Below, piece by piece: positions 25,150 through 38,224 of a DNA stretch of 64,000 nucleotides. The stretch is from Nymphaea colorata (Eukaryota; Streptophyta; Magnoliopsida; Nymphaeales; Nymphaeaceae). Made by a program: the position numbers and the translations under genes. Under the pieces are notes generated by a model that saw only the letters and a list, made by a program, of their open reading frames with translations, searched no databases and was not told the DNA's origin. Within the stretch, counting starts at the first letter, position 1, and every line of letters begins with the position of its first letter. The stretch is from positions 17,601,002 through 17,665,001 of the forward strand of contig NC_045148.1 in the NCBI RefSeq assembly GCF_008831285.2, written 5' to 3'.

Positions 25150-26270
25150 AGAGAGGGAGAGGGAGAAAGAGAGCAACTATTTCAACTTTCTCTAAACGCC
25201 ATTTTCTATTGTGTGTGAGTCAAAGGTTTCCGCAGTAACGTTTCATAGAAGGTTTCCACTAAACTTTATCCACAAAAGATCGCAATTACAAATTTTTTTT
25301 TCCAGAACAAGAGAAAGAGGTAAACCAACCTCCGTGCTTGAGAACAGTAAAGAGCTTGGAAGCTTTTTCGGCCACTTTGCGTGCGTGCACCACTCTTGTG
25401 CACACTATGCATATGCACCAAAAGGATTTCACAACATTTTAGCCATTTCTGAGAAAGAAATGGACATGTGTTGGAAATTTTGTTTTTGCCCATCTCATAT
25501 CTTCTCGTCCTTAATAAGTTGGCTCTTTCTTTAACAGACTAGAGACTAGGCGTACACCAAAAGTTCTGTGCACCAGGGTAATGCACAATCAATATGCACG
25601 GAAAAAAAAAAAGAAAAAAAAATGTCTATTTTAGACATGTCACTTTTTTCACTCCTTTTGTAAAGGACCTCTTCTTCTTACTGATGAGGGGTATTATAGT
25701 TATTTTGCAATCACGTGACACATCTAACCTGATTGAGTGTAGCTGGTTGGGTCCTCAAAAATTGGTAAAAGGCCAATCACTGGTTCAACTTTTGTAGGTT
25801 CAAAACCCCACAAGTCTTGTGGGGCTAAAACGTATGAAGTCCTTGAGTGCCAAGTACCTGCCTCAAAAGTTTATGCTGTCCAATGAACAACAAAGTAATG
25901 CAGTTTGCTTGGTCATAGTTGTCTAAGCGGTAGCATATAAGTTCGACAAAAAGGCAGCTTAGTAAGCGGTAGCATCTAAGTTCGACGAGAAGGCAAACAC
26001 TATCAGCAAATTTTGGAGTCAAACTTCAAAACTACAGTTTGATTTGATTTGTCAAAAAGCTAATCTAACACAGAAAGCTGAGCCTCAATTCTTGAACTTC
26101 AAAAGTTTGAGGATTTCAAGATCAAATGATATTGAGATTGATGATCATCGAATTTCTATTAGTGACTCCTTCACTTTTTGGTTATAGTCAGGAAATGCCG
26201 TCGGGAAATAAGCCATTCCAACTGTTCCATGTTAGGTAATTTTTTCATCAGCTTACTATTTGTTTGAAAC
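25150..26270. other. Upstream flank of GULLO copy 2
   Basis: Matches 47170-48275 upstream of copy 3, apart from a MITE-like insertion present only in unit B (about 47330-47507). No gene is recognised. An A-rich run lies at 25602-25622. Confidence 0.5.
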
Positions 26271-26291
26271 ATATATATATATATATATATA
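26270..26291. repeat. AT microsatellite
   Basis: A short run of alternating AT. At the matching place in unit B it has grown to about 60 bp (48277-48337). Confidence 0.85.
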
Positions 26292-26292
26292 G

Positions 26293-26617
26293 GTGAAAGT
26301 CAAACCCTTATATGCCAGAATTAATGAAAATCCTGTAGATCACTTACTTTAAATAGATCATACAGTGCAATTAAGTTGACAGCCAGACCCTTGTATACCA
26401 GAATTAATGAAAATCGTGTAGACCGCTTACTTTAAATAGATCCTAGAGTGCCGATTAAGTTGACAGCCAGACCATTAATGAAAATCCTGTAGACCACTTA
26501 CTTTAAATAGATCCTACAGTGCAGATTAAATTGACAACCAGACCCTTGTACACCAGAAGTAATAAAAATCTTGTAGACCACTTATTTTAAATAGATCATA
26601 TAGTGCAGATTAAGTTG
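26293..26617. repeat. Minisatellite, about 80-88 bp x 4
   Basis: Four imperfect units. Each has AGACCCTTGTATACCAGAAT, ATGAAAATCCTGTAGACC and ACTTTAAATAGATC; the third lacks about 14 bases. Unit B has only two units (48338-48478). Confidence 0.85.
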
Positions 26618-26812
26618 AAACCATAGAACTCAACTATTTTTTAAAGAGGCTGAACTCCAGATTAAGTTCAAAACATAGAAGTCGACTATTTTTTAAAGAG
26701 GCTGAACTGCAGATTAAGTTGAAAACATAAAAGTCAACTATTTTTTAAAGAGGCTCAACTGCAGATTTTGTTGAAAACATAGAAGTCAACTATTTTTTAA
26801 AGAGGCTGCCAA
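26618..26812. repeat. Minisatellite, about 52 bp x 4
   Basis: Four units containing AGTCAACTATTTTTTAAAGA and GGCTGAACTGCAGATTAAGT. Unit B has a single unit near 48482-48520. Confidence 0.85.
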
Positions 26813-27600
26813 GCAGTTCGGCAAACAAAGTCGTCACCGCGGCAGTGTGTCTTCTCCAAGATAGGCCGCCAAGCAGGACTTCAGTTCGGAAAGTAAAGTC
26901 GGCGCCGGCGCCGTCGCCGTCGCCGTCACCCTCCGCCTCTTCTCCATGATAAGCCACCAGCAGGGCTTCGGGTTCAGCACGTAAAGTCAAGTCGTCGCCA
27001 TGATATTATATTTCATCAGTTCTTATCAAATGTCAAAATTAAAACGTTATATGTTAGCTAAACACCCAGGAATCATTATGTACACACGCAGGAGCATGCA
27101 CGTAACTAAAAAATTCATGTATCAAGATCACGTATATAACCAGATTTAAAGCGAGAATTACCCAAACACATTTGACACCACTCTTTCAATGGGTGCTCAT
27201 TCATTTCCGAAATGTTGTTGGGGAAAGGTGGAAGTCTACCCATGGCGCCGACTTGCCCCACCGCTAGAGAATCAGCCGAACGCTCTATTTATAATTCTAA
27301 CAGATGATAACTGTATAAATAATTAGCCAAGCAAACACGTTGGATAATTAGATAACTAAACGTGGGAATTGCTTTTATGCTGCAAAAAATTAGTACACGC
27401 ATCCTGTAAAAGCGAGAGAGAGAGAGAGAGAGAGGACCATCTTGGTGAAGAGGCATACAAGATAACTGAATTGCTTGAAATGGATTTCTCCACTTTAACA
27501 TCACTGTGATATGAAATCTTAAGTTTACGAGAATCAAACATTCTGAGATTGGGATCTGAAGTCTGTACTTAACTCCCCTAACACTGATATATGTCATCTA
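26813..27600. other. Unit A stretch poorly matched in unit B
   Basis: It begins with an unusually GC-rich 190 bp (26815-27000) containing GCCGTC repeats and near-duplicated phrases (GCCAAGCAG, TTCTCCATGATA). A 66-codon minus-strand frame there has a Gly-Asp repeat but no recognised domain. A GA microsatellite lies at about 27414-27434. Much of this stretch is absent between 48520 and 48780. Confidence 0.4.
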
Positions 27601-27649
27601 TTTTCCATCGAATTAGCCCAGAATGCTGCCTACCATGGGTCAAGAGCAC

Positions 27650-29675
27650 CTTCACAACTGCCTACCATGGGTCAAATAGCTAAAATTAAAATTTTATTGC
27701 TAAAAACACAATAAATTATTGTTAAAAACACCATGAATATTGTTGTGTCGGTAGATTTTTAATTCTCAGTAATGTAACAACATCCGGCAGTCAACAATAT
27801 ATGTGCATGTGTATTTTTTTTGTTAGTCTTCCATTGAGAATAATGTGACCAAGTGCAAGAAAACTTGCACCCTTAGCCACGGTCCGTGGTCATTCATTAA
27901 ACAAACTCGTTAATTGAGCAGGCAGGTATTCATGGTTTTTTCTTTATGAAACAATAATATATATTGGGATTTGTAATAAAAGTGCTATAAATAACAAATT
28001 ATTAACTCGAAGCTATCCCTTTGAGAAGAAAGAGGTAGTATCGTTCTTAAGAGTTTGTCATGAATGCACGCTTAATGGAAGGTACTAAAGAAGCACTTGT
28101 CGCATTTAATTATGATAGCATTTGATGCCTTCTTCAATACAATTTAAGAACACTCCGTTGTATATATGGCTTGTAAAATTAACTAATGGTATGTGCCACC
28201 GGAGTGGGGGGTGCGGGTGCTAGTGCGGGTGCCGGAGCGGCACATCTAAAAAAATCTAGGTACGGCGATGCGGTGAGAGTATTTTAGTATTATTATTACT
28301 TTTAATTTATTATATATATATAACAGAATAAACATGTATATATTATTATTACAATTTAGTTATTAATGTATATAACATATTTGAATAATTGTATTGCATA
28401 GAAAAATACCAAAACAATATATATTATATAAGTAATTTAGTAATATGACATTCTAACTAAGTTCGGGTGTGAATCGAAGCCGCACCCATGTCCGGTGTGC
28501 GCCTGACTCGATGCGACTCGGGTGCGGAAGTAAAATAGAAGAGTATGGTGACTTAGGGTATGTGGTAGTGCTTTTTTCAGTACTTTATGCTCATGATGAA
28601 TCTATTCGATTCCACGGAAGATAAAATTTTAGAAATTGAATCCAATTTCGTGAGTGCCTTGAGAAGTTTTTTTTCAAAAGCTAAGACATTCATATATATA
28701 TATATAGATATATATATCAGCACTTTGCAAATTATTTAAAAAGAAATATTTTTTTTTACTTTTTTGAGTTTTTCTTTTCCTTACCAAAAAAATTATTTTT
28801 TATTAACCATAAATATTTTGGTCACTAATCATACTAGCACAAAAAAAAAAAAAATTATGCCTCAGTGAGCACATGTAACCAGCTTCGGGTACTGAATGTG
28901 TGGCCAATTGGCCAAAGAAAAAAAAATACTTTTATAATGATATTTTAAGTTAATTTTTTTCACTTACATATTGATATCTCTTAAACATTTGCAATTTATT
29001 ATTAATGTTCTAATTTTCTATCTCCAAACCAAATGTGGACCAATAAATGGACCTTGACAGGTGGGCGGCTTGTTTGGTACCGCTGAATGCACCTCTCCCC
29101 ACTCCACTGTTGTAAAGGCGTTTGATTATAAGAGCATTATTGCAGTTACTTTTAAAATACAGCTTCTAAGAAAGCTATATTTGTATTTTGTTTTCAAAAG
29201 CATAGTATATTATGATAATGAGTGGCTTCCTATAGACTATCTAATCAAACTCCAGACACATTACATCATGTTTTCTATTAACAAGAACATGATATTTTTG
29301 GAACGTGCAATTTTCCAATTAGAATACATTTTTGTTCTTAGTATGCCAAATAGCTTGAAAGGGTTAGAATTCGGGTTCAGCCGCCCTCATCAAATTCAGC
29401 TTAATTAGATTTTGTGTAACTGGATTCAGATTCGGTCACAAACTTTAATTATTTTCAAAAAATAATATTGAATTCGGTTAGTATTTTATGTACAAAATTT
29501 ATTTGCAACTGAGTTGATTTTTTAATCAGATCCAGCATTCCATAATTTAACAAATATTTGAATCCAGTTACAAAACTGTTGAGCACATTCCAATCCGATT
29601 ATTTAATTATGTCCGAATTCCTTTATCTTACTTGACTAAGAGGACTTAGAGTCGAACCAAGTGGTCAGATATTAC
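27650..29675. other. Distal upstream flank in unit A
   Basis: Matches about 48780-51030. It holds old repeats, including a likely MITE (about 29113-29255) with the inverted ends GGCGTTTGATTATAAGA and its complement ATCTAATCAAACTCC. This MITE is also present at 50480-50625, so it predates the duplication. The open frame at 29061-29408 spans the MITE and is not regarded as a gene. Confidence 0.5.
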
Positions 29676-31609
29676 ATCTGGTTTTGGGTTTCAACATGAC
29701 TACATAATTAAGTAGTGATGCTATACTTGTGATCCGCGTAAAAAAGGATATTTGTGATAAAATTGCATGAAAAAGTTGTGCAGGCCAATTTGAAAAATCA
29801 AATTATGTCACCCTGATATATATATATATATCAATTGGAACTTGAAACACAGTGATGTCGGTTATTGGTCTGCAAGTTGGATTCGGGGTCCGTTGTATTT
29901 TTTGAGGAATGAAACATGATGAATAGGGACAATATCATAGTTTAATTGGTGGAGAAGACATCAATCCTACATCCAGCGTCAGATGCCGGCGTACCCTCAA
30001 GATATTAGATGAGGGCAGGTTTGTTTGGCCGGGTTTGTCCTTCGACCCAGATCCGATCCACATATATACTGTCGGCAGCTACAAACTTGTTCTAATTCAA
30101 ATCATGTTTTCATAATAACTTAAACTTTACTTATTTTGGACCCAAATTAAGTGCATTGAGGTTTCTTGATTAATTTTTTGTGTTGATTAGTGGATTCTTA
30201 TTTTTTTCATCCCTTCAACTTTTACAGCCTTATAATTCAGTAATTCTGGCTTGATCATCCTCTCTTTCAATAATCAAAGTATAAAAAATATGAAGCTTGT
30301 CACTTTTTTTTTTTCTTTCATGAAGACCGGAACTTGGTTGGAGATCAGACACTGGATTTAGAAAAACAGATTCAGATTCAATTACTGGTTGAACTTGATA
30401 TGCAGTTACATAAAGACATATAATATCTGGCTGAGATTTGATAAAGATCTGGCTCGATTACGTTTAGACGTCAGATACTATACTACTGACCAGATTCAAA
30501 TTCAAGTTTAACAAATAAAGTTCAGATCTTATTTTTGACTTGCATTCCACTGATGGCTTGTTCTGATGATATTCAGTGATTGGAGGACTCCTAGTTTCGA
30601 GCTGCGTCGATCCATATACTGAACATAATCAGAGCGTAAGTTCATTGAAGCATATTCATAGATTGCCTAATCCTAGATGGTCCGCTTCTACTCAATCTAC
30701 ACCAACTATTTTCGAGTCCGAACCAAATTGGAACACTTTGAGGACCAACTTATATATACATATATCTACCTAATTGGTCTTCTTTGTTTGATCTTGATCC
30801 AACAAAATGTACAAAACAAACCATGCCCCAATCCAAACAGTTAAGAGACCAATACTTAATTTAGTTGGAAAGAGAACCAGTGGAAAAATATGATTAAGAA
30901 GAAAAGGAAGTAGATCAAAGTGCTAGATGGGACTGAAAGAAACAATATGGTGCAATACAAATAAATTGATTCAGAAAATATTGAAGGTGGTGATTTGGGT
31001 TTGTCCCAATCCAAAGTCCATAATATTGATGAACCTGGTGTTTCATTAGATCCAAACAAGGATGGGATTCAATTATGTTTGATTTTGATGCACTTCTTTG
31101 TTTAGGATTGGAAATTGATTTTTGGATGTGAATCGAGCCAGAGACCAGGATGCGAGACTATTTCAAAACTGCTGGATGCACTACAAGATTTGAGGTCGAC
31201 CTGGGGCTCAAGACACCTACTGATCCTCAGTTTTGGGCCTTCCATGTTGTTACAACAAAGTGGTGGAGAATCCCAAGCTAGAAATCAAGTTATTTTGGAT
31301 TGGACGTGCAATTTTTCTTTCTTCGGGAATCTCTGTATTCACTTCGGTGGGTATCACAATCCAGTGCATGTAAAAACTGAACTTCGTGTTCAATTTATAT
31401 TTTGCCGCCGAATCTGCAAATTGACTCGCTGGAGTCCATAATTTGGTTTAATACATATCTTAATTAACCACATAAATGTTATTTTTATTTTTTGCTTTTG
31501 GTTTTAATATGATTATTTGATTGATTCAATTGATTAATTTAGTGGTACTTGGGGATTTCCAATACAATTTAGTTTAAGAGATGTTAAATTTTAGGTTAGG
31601 TGAAAATCG
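29676..31609. other. Spacer between units A and B
   Basis: No coding sequence is recognised. It is rich in GATTCAGATT-type degenerate repeats, and AT-rich, with short microsatellites (for example TATATATATATA at about 29817). It has no match in the other unit that I could see. Confidence 0.4.
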
Positions 31610-31611
31610 GA

Positions 31612-32834
31612 CTTCTTGCCGAGATACGCAGACGAACCACAACAAGATGCCGTTGTACCAGTCGAAGCTGCAAAGCTAGCAAAGCGCCATGTCTCTCAGC
31701 TTCTTGACATCTCTTATGAAGTCGGAGATGGTCACCAGGGAGATGCTAAAGGCCAACTGATGGGTGAAGGAACCATGGATCCTTGGATCCCATGCACAAA
31801 CGGTGAGCAGGCCATTTTCCCTGTCGAATAGGCATGAGCCTGCAGCTTGCAGGCGGCTATGGTTTCCAACAACAGGGTACCCAGTAAATGCAGCCAGACA
31901 GCTCAGGTTGCTCCTTTGGCCATTGCCAAGAGAGAGGGCACCCTTCATCCGTGCTTCTGCTAGTATGCATCCGCCGGTGGAGTTCCTGGTGGCCTCACTT
32001 TCTTCTTCTGCAGTCTCAAATTCGTTTCTTAGCAAATAACTCGGTGTTTGCTAGCTAATGCAAATAAAAGGCAGCAGTCAATGGGCATAATATAATAAGG
32101 GGAAGACAGTAGTGTGGAGGTCTGAAAATGGTCTCGCTTCTGATCTGAACCTGTCATACGCGCAGACACGACCGCAGATATTGGCTGTGACCTAAATCCG
32201 ATCGCATCAATTTCGCCGTTGCCGGCTTCTGTCAGTTGGTACTCGGAAATCCACACGGTGAACCACGATCCCTTGGGAGGCATACCAGGTAATATCGCCA
32301 AACTCGGTGGTCCTACCGAATCCTTCAATTAATTCTTCAAAACTACCATCTCCACCAGCTTCATTCCTTATTGGACCTCTTAAACATTGGTTCCATCTGC
32401 AACGTCACTTGCATTTTCAGAGACATAAGTTCACAATTATAAGCACAAACATGCATGGATCCAAGAGAACAGTCACATCTATAATCTGTTGGTGACCTTG
32501 GTCATGATCTGTTTTGGATGCAAAGATTACTTTAAACTGATCTTATTCTTAAGTGGTGCAGGGGATGTTGACTCATTGAACTTACATCTGGCATTGGTAG
32601 CTCACCCTTGGGTAATGTTCTTCTAAATCCTTTCAATATAAATTGGTTAATTGATCATGGGACAAGAAACAAACGAAAATTTTATGTGCCTATTACAGAG
32701 ATATAATGTCTCAAAAATTTAGTCTATTGAAAATTATGAGATATCTTCGAGGGCCTACTGTCGGTAACCAGCACAAGCCGACTAATTAATGAAACTAAGC
32801 TAACAAGCAGGAAAGACCATTCTAAAGAACTCAT
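31612..32834 (-). pseudogene. GULLO pseudogene, unit B partner of copy 1
   Basis: Pieces of a GULLO gene in the right order. The ATG and signal-peptide codons lie at about 32757-32834 (reading MSSLEWSFLLVSLVSLISR). About 600 bp of exon 1 is missing after that. Intron 1 sequence follows, then exon 2 (32151 to about 32405), intron 2, and the first 396 bp of exon 3 (31612-32007). The rest of exon 3, including the HWxK motif and Cys tail, is absent because the homology ends at the duplication edge. Further damage: the exon 2 acceptor AG is changed to AA, a base is inserted early in exon 2 (TTATTGG against TTATGG), and 11 bp is lost near 31634. It is nearest to copy 1, sharing its flanks. Confidence 0.9.
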
Positions 32835-32879
32835 TTCCCTTGGCAACTTATGTGCCTGATAGGGAGATAAATATTGCTG

Positions 32880-35243
32880 GTCTTAGGCCGGCCATTGGCT
32901 TATATATGTACGAGAGAAAAAATTTCTGCTCGCCCAAACTAAGGATGGTTCACTATTAATTATTGCCAAAAAAGCAAAATTGCAAAAGTTTAAGAATCCT
33001 TGGAAAAGGGGAGAATCTTACAGCTTTGTTAGAGAGAGCTGAGAAGCCGGTGCACATGGCTTTCTCTACTGGCTTGAGAGACCACTTCAACAAATGTCAT
33101 GATGTAGAACTAACCCCTAGGGCAATTCTTTCTTTCACATTGGCAATCATGATATAACATCGTCACCAAAAATCTTTTAGCATTTTAAACGGCTAAGTTT
33201 TTTTTGGGCAAGCTTAAAAAAACAAATATAATTTTTTTTCACAAAATAAAAAACAAAAATATGATAAATGAGAAACTAATGTCACAAATATCTAAAGAAG
33301 AAATATATAAAAACAAGCCAACCGTACCATGTACCCCCACAGACCAATAAGCATAAAAATTAGAAAATGAAAACAACCAGTTTGACATTAAAAAATTTAA
33401 AAAGTAAAAAATGAAAAAAAAAAGCATTAAAAACGTGTTTTCTTACGTTTCTATCGGCTTGACATTTTCATTTAAAAAGCGGTGGTTTTTTTAGGTTTTA
33501 AACAATTCATTTATGTGTATTTAAAAAAAAATACATTTTTTTGTGCCACTCCCATCGGTTGACGGGAAGCATCAATAAGCCTGGAGAGGAGAGAAATGCC
33601 ATCAACAACAGTTATGGCGAAATCAAGTTCCTGTTAATTTGGATATTGAACTTTGGTTGATATTCTTCTTTTTTGAGGATCACTATCCCTGCTAACGAAT
33701 GGCGACAAATGCCACCAACGACAATTATGGGGAAAGCTAAGTACTTTTTTGTTGAGCCTTAGTTGATACCTTTGCTTTTTTGAGGATCACTATCCCAACT
33801 CAGGTTAATTGATACCCAGCACATTTTCTCGTAAGAGATCTCCTGGAGCTTTTACAGGAACACTGAGACCACCATGACAAGATTGAGTTAGTCCACTTCC
33901 AATGAGGCAAATTCATAACGAATCTGCTACAATGTTTGAAATACATTTATAGAATAATAACAATATATGTTATTTTTATTGTTGCTAAAAAGCCTTTAAA
34001 AATTTAAAATGTATGAACTCCATGCCGCATCGACTTTCTGCTACGAAAACCAAATCCATGATTCAACAGACTAAGCATGTGCAGACTGATCACATTTCAG
34101 ACCTTCAAGTACAGTTGGCTGTGTTACATTGCTAAAAATCTAAGGTAAGATCAGAAAGAACGATGGTCTGAGCCTTAATCTTTGAACTAAAATAATCTAA
34201 GCATTTCCAGATCAAATGATATCTGGATCGACGATTTTTAATGAACTTCTTTAGTTGGTTGCCGCTTCATTTTTCAGTCATAGACATCCACCGGCCGGAA
34301 ATGAACCATTCCATGTGGTCCATGTTTCCTCGCATAACCATTTCCCAGACATGACTTACCAGCAGCTAAATAAATGCAGTGTAAAGTGTGTGACAAAAAT
34401 ATATATTAATTATGTTTTTTGGCCTGATTTTCTCTAAACTTTGGGGAAAGTATCCATCACTAGACATGGCAGCGAACTTGATGCGACCAGCTACCAAACA
34501 ACTTAGACTTTATAAGAAGACAATTAAAATAAAGAGGAGGGGTCGTTAAACCCATGTCAAGATGAACATGAACTGCCGACAAAAAAAAAATTGATGGGAA
34601 AACCAGTGGCAAATAAATTAAGCCCTGCGGCTAGATTTTGCTTACCACTTCCATTTTGCGATCGCCTTTAGCTAGTAGCCATTTAGGAAATAATATATAT
34701 TTGTGATCAATAAATTCCGTTGGTTGGCTGGTCCATTTTTCCACATAAGTTGTCCATCAGGTTTGTAAGGAAACGCTTCATTTTCCTCATCCGACCCTTA
34801 ATTTCCCGGACGCCTACCAGCTGCAGTCTAAAGAAATCAAAACATGAAAAAAAATTGACTACATTTGCGCAGGTAATTTTCCGTTAAGAAAACAATCCAC
34901 AGTTGTTCATGCATGGTGTCGTCGGGACCAATTGACCATCAAAATAAAGGAACCACACAGTGGAGAAATTAAGAGATGAAGGGGATGGAGGGTCGAGAGC
35001 TAGGAAAAATGGATATGAAAATCTGTTTCAGTGTTCATCAGGCAGGAAAAGTCGATGGAAAGAGCTAGTTTGAAGCAAAACATTCATTTTCGATCGCATC
35101 GATTACTTATGGTTCATACGCTACATCATTCAAGAATGCTCTGCGTCTGTTTTAGGAAAATGGTATCGACACAGCTTATAGATCGATCCAGCAAGCAAAC
35201 TCTGGACAAAATTCTTGAGTATGAGTTGTTTGGAACATGAACA
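32880..35243. other. Upstream flank of the GULLO pseudogene
   Basis: Aligns with 16000-18310 upstream of copy 1. No gene is recognised; open frames here also appear, differently broken, in the unit A copy. Confidence 0.5.
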
Positions 35244-38224
35244 CATAATGTAACATTCGACATTTTCAGGTGGGCTGGATCGGGTCTGGACCCGGACCCT
35301 TACCCACTTGCGTGAAGGAGCCCGACGCCTCTTCTCCCTCGCCTTTCCTCTCGGTCTCCCTCTTCGTTGCCTCTCTTGCTGCAGGGAACGCCCAACTCAG
35401 AGAAGTGGAAGACAGAGGTCAGTGCAGCGGCGACGGAAGTGAACGGCGGCTGCGGCGGTGGCGCTCAGGTGAGCCTCCCGACTTCTCTCCGCCTCCTCCT
35501 TCCTCTTCCTTCTTCTTCTCCTCCTCCCTCCTGCGCAGCCCTCTCCCCTCTCCATCAGCACCCTCCTTCTGCCCGCACGTTTTCTCTCTCCCTCTCCCTC
35601 TTTGCCTGAACCCTTTCCATGTCGGTCTCCCCTATATCGGCACCCTCTCACCCGCACGTTCTCCCCCTTGCGCAACCCTCCCTCAACTCGCTCTGTTCGT
35701 TTCCTCTCTCCACCGCCAGCCCCTCAACTGTGCACTCTCCCTCTATGCACACTCTCTTTTCCGCTAGTTTTTCCTCACTCCAAGTGTCTCTCATCTTCAC
35801 CCGAACCAGCTCTTCACTACAGAAGGTCATCTTCTAACATGCTTTTTGACTGCAGTTTGGAGACACATTTTCCCTCATAACAGCAACTAAAGGGCATTGG
35901 TGGTGGTGGCATTGAAGGATTTTAGCCGCTTGGGAATCACTCGAACTCTTCAAGTGACTGCTAATCAAGCCTAAATTGTTGAATATTTGTTGTTGGAGCA
36001 TGTATAATTATAATTGAGCATGCCAGATTTAAGATTTGATGAATTAGAATGCATATTAGCGATGTTATATTTTGAGGAAAGTTTATGACTATGTTGAGAA
36101 AGACGATGGTTCACGTGTATGTTTATCCCTTTAGCATTATGAGTTGATTTTCAAAGCTATTTGGAAACATGGTAGAGATTAGATGGGTTAAGAAGATTTA
36201 TAACCATTTTAGTGAATAAGTGGCACAAGCTATTATGAATATGTGTATCATGGTGTTAATTGCAAAAGAATTAGTAAGTTGGGTGTAATTATTGGGAAAT
36301 CGCCTCAACTATGACAACAATTGAAACATGTAGTAGTGATGGGTTGAATCGAAAGTTCGGAACATAGATAATTTTGGTGACAGCCTTTAGGGTTGGGAAG
36401 AAACCTTTTGGAGGGCCTTGTGAGTCGATACTACTCGTCGACACCCTCTTGAGGCGATGACATGCCTCAATGATTGTATTTTTAGATTTGTATAAATTGA
36501 AAAGCGAAGCGATTGGAGAACTTACCATTTGACTGTGTTTGCAGGTACACCGGGCACGTCAAATAGATCTTGAGCAACGTGATTTGAAGCTCGAGGTGTT
36601 TTGTGGACGCGTGACATGTATGAGGACATTCTAAGCGAATGCATGCCTGGGGTCAAATAGTGAATACGTGTTTTCAGGATTGTTGGATCATAAGATTGTG
36701 ATGTGATTGGATGATTGTAACGTGATTGAATGAGTGTATGCATGAGAATTGAATGCTTACGTGAGTAGTTTTGTTTTAAAAAGTTATAGGCAATTGCATT
36801 TGCATGCTAGACATGATAACTACTTAGGATAGATGATGTGAGGTATCGAGTCGAGTATCTTTTCGACTGCAATGGTGCATTAGAAAGCATTCTAGAATGA
36901 TAACTGCCTAGAACAAATACAAGTTAATCACGGATCGAGACTATTCTCCGGGATTTGGTCAAGTTTTGAAAGATGTGATTGATGTATTTGATAAAATGTG
37001 AATTTTTATGAATATGAATGTTGTGATTTGTTGCATATGTATTGCCGTGAACAATAATGCAATTGAATGAAATTGAATGGTAGTTGTACTTGTAATGTTA
37101 TGACGACTAGCTAAAAATGTTAATGATATGTGTAGCCCTCATACGGAAGCAATAGGAGGTGTGAATGCACTTGTGAAGTAAACTAACCTCATGATTTAGC
37201 CGGTCATTTTGTGAATGTGCAAATATAATGATAAGTAGGAAAGAATAAGAGATGAGAGGCCAGTAGGTTGTGGCCAGTGGCGGAGGGAGGGGTCCCCGCT
37301 GGGCCATGGCCCTACCCCAGGAAAATGAAAAAAAAAAGTTAATTGTAAAAATTTAAAAATTTTATTACTTCTATGTAGTATTTGGATCCGGGTTTAATTT
37401 GGCCCTACCCAGATCCAACTCCAACCCACAAAACCTCGCCCGCCCCCCTTTGGTTTGTCCTATTTCAACATTTGGTTTTCAAATGGGGAAAACACAAGCT
37501 GCGCCAGGGAGAGATGGGGTGACTAGAGAGGGCGATGGAGGAGAAAACGAGAGACAAAGAGAGAGGGAGATGGTCTGATAGAGAAAACGAGTGAGAAAGG
37601 GAGCAGGTCTGCAGAAGAGACCAAGAGACAAGAGAGCACTTACTACTGAGCATGCTGCTGGCTTCAGGAAGAGGTGGGGCCGTTTCCTGACTTTCTTTAT
37701 TTTAGTGGTCTTCATTTTTGTTGCGTAGTGGATTATGGTGGGGGCATTTCTTTCATACTTTAATTTTTCTTTTTCTTTTTTCTTAACCTTTTCTGTCATT
37801 TTCTTTTTCTCTCCGTTTTATGGTGGGTTTCTAATTTCTATTATGCACATTTTTTTTTTTAACCTTGATCTTTCACTGTGAATCTGTTATTGTCGCCTGT
37901 TGACCTCTTTTATTGTGCTGCTCTTAAGTCTTAAGTCTTAACTCTATTGTTGCCTTGTCGTGTATCCTTCTTAGTTCTTCCTAATCTTTGTTTATTATGT
38001 GTGTGTGTGACAGTGTGAGTTTCATTGTTTCCTTTAATTTAATTGTCTAAAATTTGAGTGAGAGTTTGTTTACAACAGAGAATGGCAAAGGTGCTTTGCT
38101 TTTAAAAAAATAGCAAAAGCTGTACTAATAGATGTATGTGAATTATTCAAAAATTAGATGCTATCTATGCTTCGTTTGGCTATTTCTTTGATGGTATTCA
38201 AAGTTCTATGTTAAAAGGCATTGC

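Larger units (their letters stand above)
13947..29675. repeat. Tandem segmental duplication, unit A
   Basis: This segment matches about 31610-51030 in the same order and orientation. Pairs checked by eye: GULLO copy 1 with the broken copy; 15945-18520 with 32860-35243; 21713-25150 with 43385-47160; 25200-26800 with 47220-48520; 27650-29675 with 48780-51030. The match fades after GACTTAGAGTCGAACCAAGTG near 29665 and 51025. Unit A has its own insertion at about 18525-21712 and longer minisatellites at 26.3-26.8 kb. Confidence 0.85.

Noticed and set aside
26293-26812. Regularly spaced repeats considered as a CRISPR-like array
   Set aside because: The units are contiguous tandem minisatellites without unique spacers, in a plant genome.
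26790-26990. A 66-codon minus-strand frame with a Gly-Asp repeat
   Set aside because: Low-complexity translation of GCCGTC repeats, absent from the paralogous unit, with no domain.
29061-29408. A 115-codon plus-strand frame that also exists at 50456-50776
   Set aside because: Shared because the DNA was duplicated. It spans a MITE-like inverted repeat and its two copies differ at the N-terminus with no sign of coding constraint.
35270-35880. Several overlapping long open frames, up to 165 codons
   Set aside because: They arise from GC-rich pyrimidine tracts inside the LTR-like insertion; frames are open on both strands and the products are low-complexity.
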